Source: Rikenella microfusus
GTDB taxonomy: Bacteria > Bacteroidota > Bacteroidia > Bacteroidales > SZUA-534
Length of the DNA: 17,378 nt
Assembly (NCBI GenBank): GCA_020719105.1
Contig: DYQV01000021.1
Location: forward strand, 1 to 17,378
Direction of reading: 5' to 3'
Positions 15,417 to 17,378 of the stretch are shown here, one piece after another. The notes below the pieces were generated by a model. The model had not been told where the DNA came from. It saw nothing but the letters and a program-made list of their open reading frames with translations, and did no database searches. A program made the position numbers and the translations under genes. Each line of letters starts with the position of its first letter. Within the stretch, counting starts at the first letter, position 1.

Positions 15417-15441
15417 GAAATAATTCCATTTTTCAACCTTT
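15398..15441. terminator. Bidirectional terminator-like stem between convergent genes
   Basis: Bases 15398-15415 pair perfectly with 15424-15441 (18 bp) around an 8-nt loop; the core is GGTTGAAAAATGGAA with TTCCATTTTTCAACC. T-runs follow on the plus strand and T-rich sequence on the minus strand. It lies between the 3' ends of vapD and the minus-strand outer-membrane gene and could end both. The stem is AT-rich, so its strength is uncertain; it may equally be an inverted copy of the adjacent octamer repeat. Confidence 0.65.
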
Positions 15442-15448
15442 TTATTGG

Positions 15449-16249
15449 TTAAAATACCCAACCAATGCGCAATCCACCCGTAACAGCAATGGGTACTTCT
15501 TCTCCTCCAGTTGCGAAACCATAGGCTATTCCTTCACCATTGCCACCTGCTTTACTATATCCATAGCCAAATCCGACATATAAATCCACTAAAAAAGAAT
15601 CATCAATTACCCATTGTTTTCCAAATTTTAGCATTACCGCTAGAGCAAAATCATCCTTTCGTTTAGTTGTACCTGATGAATAATAATAATCGTACTCCTT
15701 GAAATCGTAATACATATAGCGCATGGCAAATTCAGGAGCAAAATAAGCTCCTTTGAGAATGTGTGAATAACGCATTTTGCCTGTATAATAATCAGGAGTT
15801 CTTATAAATTTAAAGGCAAATTTGGTATATACTCCCGCCGGATTATTATCCTGAGGATCGAATCCCAAACCTACTAAACCAAGAGCAGTTTCAAATGATT
15901 TCCCGGGTTTTATATTTTGTTCGTATGCAAATTCAGTGCTGCCGTATAAAGGCGACAGAAAATTAATTTTAAGGGCATGCCGGCTTTGATTGATGTAATA
16001 ATCCGAATTTTCAAAACTGTTATTATCCATTTTAACTACCTCTCCGGTTGAAAATTCAACCCGATCAACCAAGGATTTTTCTATTCCAAAAAAGATTTTA
16101 GGATTGCTTTGGTAAAAATACTTTATTTCATCACTGCCCATTTCCGATACCGTGCAAGTAATAACATCGCCATTTGTTTTAATAATTTTATCTTGAGCAA
16201 CCGATGTTAGGGATATAAAGACCAATAAAAAGACAATAATATTTTTCAT
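15449..16249 (-). CDS. Exported outer-membrane-type protein of unknown function
   Basis: This 266-aa protein has an N-terminal signal peptide (1-18, MKNIIVFLLVFISLTSVA, no lipidation cysteine). Residues 20-75 (DKIIKTNGDVITCTVSEMGS and on) form a small beta-rich domain often seen at the start of Bacteroidota exported proteins. Residues 90-266 alternate polar and hydrophobic residues with many Tyr, Phe and Gly and end in WVF, as expected for an outer-membrane beta-barrel whose last residue is Phe. No enzyme motif is visible. It is divergent from the metal-binding lipoprotein, sharing a 193-nt upstream region, so joint regulation is possible. A weak -7-like box, CATCTTTG, lies about 30 nt upstream on the minus strand. 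Confidence 0.8.
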   Translation of the reverse strand: MKNIIVFLLVFISLTSVAQDKIIKTNGDVITCTVSEMGSDEIKYFYQSNPKIFFGIEKSLVDRVEFSTGEVVKMDNNSFENSDYYINQSRHALKINFLSPLYGSTEFAYEQNIKPGKSFETALGLVGLGFDPQDNNPAGVYTKFAFKFIRTPDYYTGKMRYSHILKGAYFAPEFAMRYMYYDFKEYDYYYSSGTTKRKDDFALAVMLKFGKQWVIDDSFLVDLYVGFGYGYSKAGGNGEGIAYGFATGGEEVPIAVTGGLRIGWVF

Positions 16250-16302
16250 TTTAGTTAGTTAAGGTTATTACTTTTTCAAAGATGTACGTTATTTAAAAAG
16301 GT

Positions 16303-16326
16303 TGCTAAAAATAAACAATTTTAGCA
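16303..16326. promoter_or_regulatory. 24-bp inverted repeat in divergent promoter region, possible operator
   Basis: TGCTAAAA (16303-16310) and TTTTAGCA (16319-16326) are perfect inverted arms around 8 nt. It lies between the outer-membrane gene and the metal-binding lipoprotein gene, 89 nt from the predicted promoter of the latter. The symmetry and place suit a dimeric repressor such as a Fur/Zur or DtxR-type metal sensor, but it matches no consensus I can cite. Confidence 0.4.
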
Positions 16327-16394
16327 TATAACTGAAATTATGTTACTATTTTTATAGAATCAATCCAACTTACTAAAACAAATTATCTCTCTAC

Positions 16395-16422
16395 TTGTCA
16401 TTGAGTTTATTTGCTACTTTTG
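16395..16422 (+). promoter_or_regulatory. Likely promoter for the metal-binding lipoprotein gene
   Basis: TACTTTTG (16415-16422) fully matches TAnnTTTG. A TTG at 16395-16397 lies 17 nt upstream, slightly closer than the usual 19. Transcription would start near 16429 and the ATG is at 16443. The position rules against the in-frame upstream start at 16395. Confidence 0.6.
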
Positions 16423-16442
16423 CTTTTCAAAATTCAATTATC

Positions 16443-17345
16443 ATGAAGCGTATATTTTTGACATTAAGTGTATTTTCGCTTTTTGCACTCATTGCTTGCA
16501 ATCAGAAACCGGCAACTTCCGAAAAACCGACAGTTACCGTAAGTGTGCTTCCCCAGAAGTTTTTTGTTGACCAGATTGCTGGCGATTGGTTGTATGTGAA
16601 TGTGATGGTTCCCCCAGGAGGTAATCCCCACACCTATGAACCAACCCCTATGCAAATGAAGTCGTTGTCCAATTCATCGGCTTATTTTAGGATTGGCTAC
16701 ATTACTTTTGAAACGGCTTGGATGGATAAATTGGTGTCGGTAAGTCCAAAAATGAAAGTAATTGACACTTCTGTGGGTTGTGAATTATTAACCGAGGATG
16801 CTTGGTGTGAGGAACATACTGAACTGGATGGAAGTATTACCCACCACGAATCATACAATCCACATATCTGGTTATCGCCAAAATTGGTTAAGATTCAGGC
16901 TCAAACAATTTATGAAGCATTATCCGAATTGTACCCAGAACATAAACAATCGATGGAACATAACATAAATCGGTTCTTAGCCCAATGCGATTCAGTTCAC
17001 AATCAATTAGACAGTATTATGGATACTTCCAGCGGTACTTCATTTATTGTTTATCACCCGGTTTGGACTTATTTGGCTAAGGAATATAATCTCAATCAAA
17101 TAGCTATTGAATACAATGGAAAAGAAGCCACTGCCGACAAATTGAAAAACATTATCGATTTTGCCAATAAAAATGAGATCCGGTTTATTTTTGTACAAAA
17201 GGAATTTAGTGATGCCCAAGCAAGAACCATTGCTGAACAGATAAATGGACGAGTGGTTTCAATGAATCCACTTAATTATGATTGGTTTAATACCATGAAG
17301 GAATTTGGGGAGGCGTTTCAGGCAATTAACCCGGATTATTCATGA
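16443..17345 (+). CDS. Zinc/manganese ABC transporter substrate-binding lipoprotein
   Basis: This 300-aa cluster A-I binding protein (ZnuA/TroA family) captures Zn2+ or Mn2+ for an ABC importer. A lipoprotein signal ends at FALIAC with C19. Expected metal ligands are H63 (GGNPHTYEP), H141 (NPHIW), H205 (VYHPVW) and D280 (PLNYDWF). Three histidines and an aspartate favour zinc, but specificity is not certain. The His-rich loop near 120-140 is short (EEHTELDGSITHH). The ATG at 16443 begins the signal peptide and follows the predicted promoter. The last codons and TGA (NPDYS, stop) lie inside the 40-bp repeat at 17327-17366, so the native end may have been replaced. Membrane and ATPase genes are not in the window and probably follow. 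Confidence 0.92.
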   Translation: MKRIFLTLSVFSLFALIACNQKPATSEKPTVTVSVLPQKFFVDQIAGDWLYVNVMVPPGGNPHTYEPTPMQMKSLSNSSAYFRIGYITFETAWMDKLVSVSPKMKVIDTSVGCELLTEDAWCEEHTELDGSITHHESYNPHIWLSPKLVKIQAQTIYEALSELYPEHKQSMEHNINRFLAQCDSVHNQLDSIMDTSSGTSFIVYHPVWTYLAKEYNLNQIAIEYNGKEATADKLKNIIDFANKNEIRFIFVQKEFSDAQARTIAEQINGRVVSMNPLNYDWFNTMKEFGEAFQAINPDYS

Positions 17346-17366
17346 ATAATCCTGACGATTAAGCTA
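17327..17366 (-). repeat. Right copy of the 40-bp inverted repeat, perfect palindrome core
   Basis: This is the inverted partner of bases 11-50 (39/40). The core GGATTATTCATGAATAATCC (17333-17352) is a perfect 20-bp palindrome. The stop codon of the metal-binding lipoprotein (17343-17345) sits at its centre, and the G at 17344 that makes TGA is the one base that differs from the left copy. Similarity ends at about 17326 inside the coding region. Confidence 0.8.
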
Positions 17367-17378
17367 TTCCTCAAAATT

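Noticed and set aside
1..17378. Composite transposon or genomic island bounded by the terminal inverted repeats
   Set aside because: The interval contains era, der, phosphofructokinases and other core genes and no transposase or integrase; the repeats are too short and too far apart to be transposon ends for this cargo.

Overview
The window reads as a piece of a Bacteroidota (Bacteroidetes) chromosome. It is AT-rich, and several genes are preceded by the phylum's unusual promoter (TTTG, about 19 nt, then TAnnTTTG) with no strong Shine-Dalgarno. Several proteins are of Bacteroidota type (SiaB/SiaC pair, DUF4407 protein, membrane MutS-like ATPase, short outer-membrane protein with a KIIKTNGDVI start). 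No rRNA, tRNA, CRISPR array, phage gene or transposase was found. I cannot place it below phylum.

Layout. 1-2237: a DUF362/ferredoxin protein and an RsuA/RluB-type pseudouridine synthase. 2300-4495: a SiaB-like kinase and SiaC-like phosphoprotein in an overlapping pair, convergent with a DUF4407 membrane coiled-coil protein. 4749-6995: the ribosome-assembly GTPases Era and Der. 7133-7894: a YdcF/ElyC-like envelope protein. 7963-10804 (minus strand): two divergent 6-phosphofructokinases, both with the residues of the pyrophosphate-dependent type, the second behind a small unknown gene with a canonical promoter. 11063-14645: a lipoprotein 5'-nucleotidase and a membrane-anchored MutS-family ATPase. 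14646-15441: an accessory island holding a 60-aa protein and a VapD ribonuclease. 15449-16249: an outer-membrane protein on the minus strand. 16443-17345: a zinc/manganese ABC transporter binding lipoprotein whose transporter genes would lie beyond the window.

Most of the window is housekeeping (glycolysis, ribosome biogenesis, envelope). The unusual content is in the spacers and the VapD island. A 40-bp sequence at the left end is repeated inverted, 39/40 identical, at the right end, and there it supplies the last codons and stop of the metal-binding lipoprotein. The VapD pair is bracketed by two 25-bp hairpin-forming direct repeats exactly 600 bp apart. Three separate spacers hold degenerate tandem repeats with the same 8-nt period but different unit sequences. 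The SiaB/SiaC pair lacks its usual phosphatase and cyclase partners nearby. Together these suggest a genome with several families of small non-autonomous repeats that settle at gene ends.
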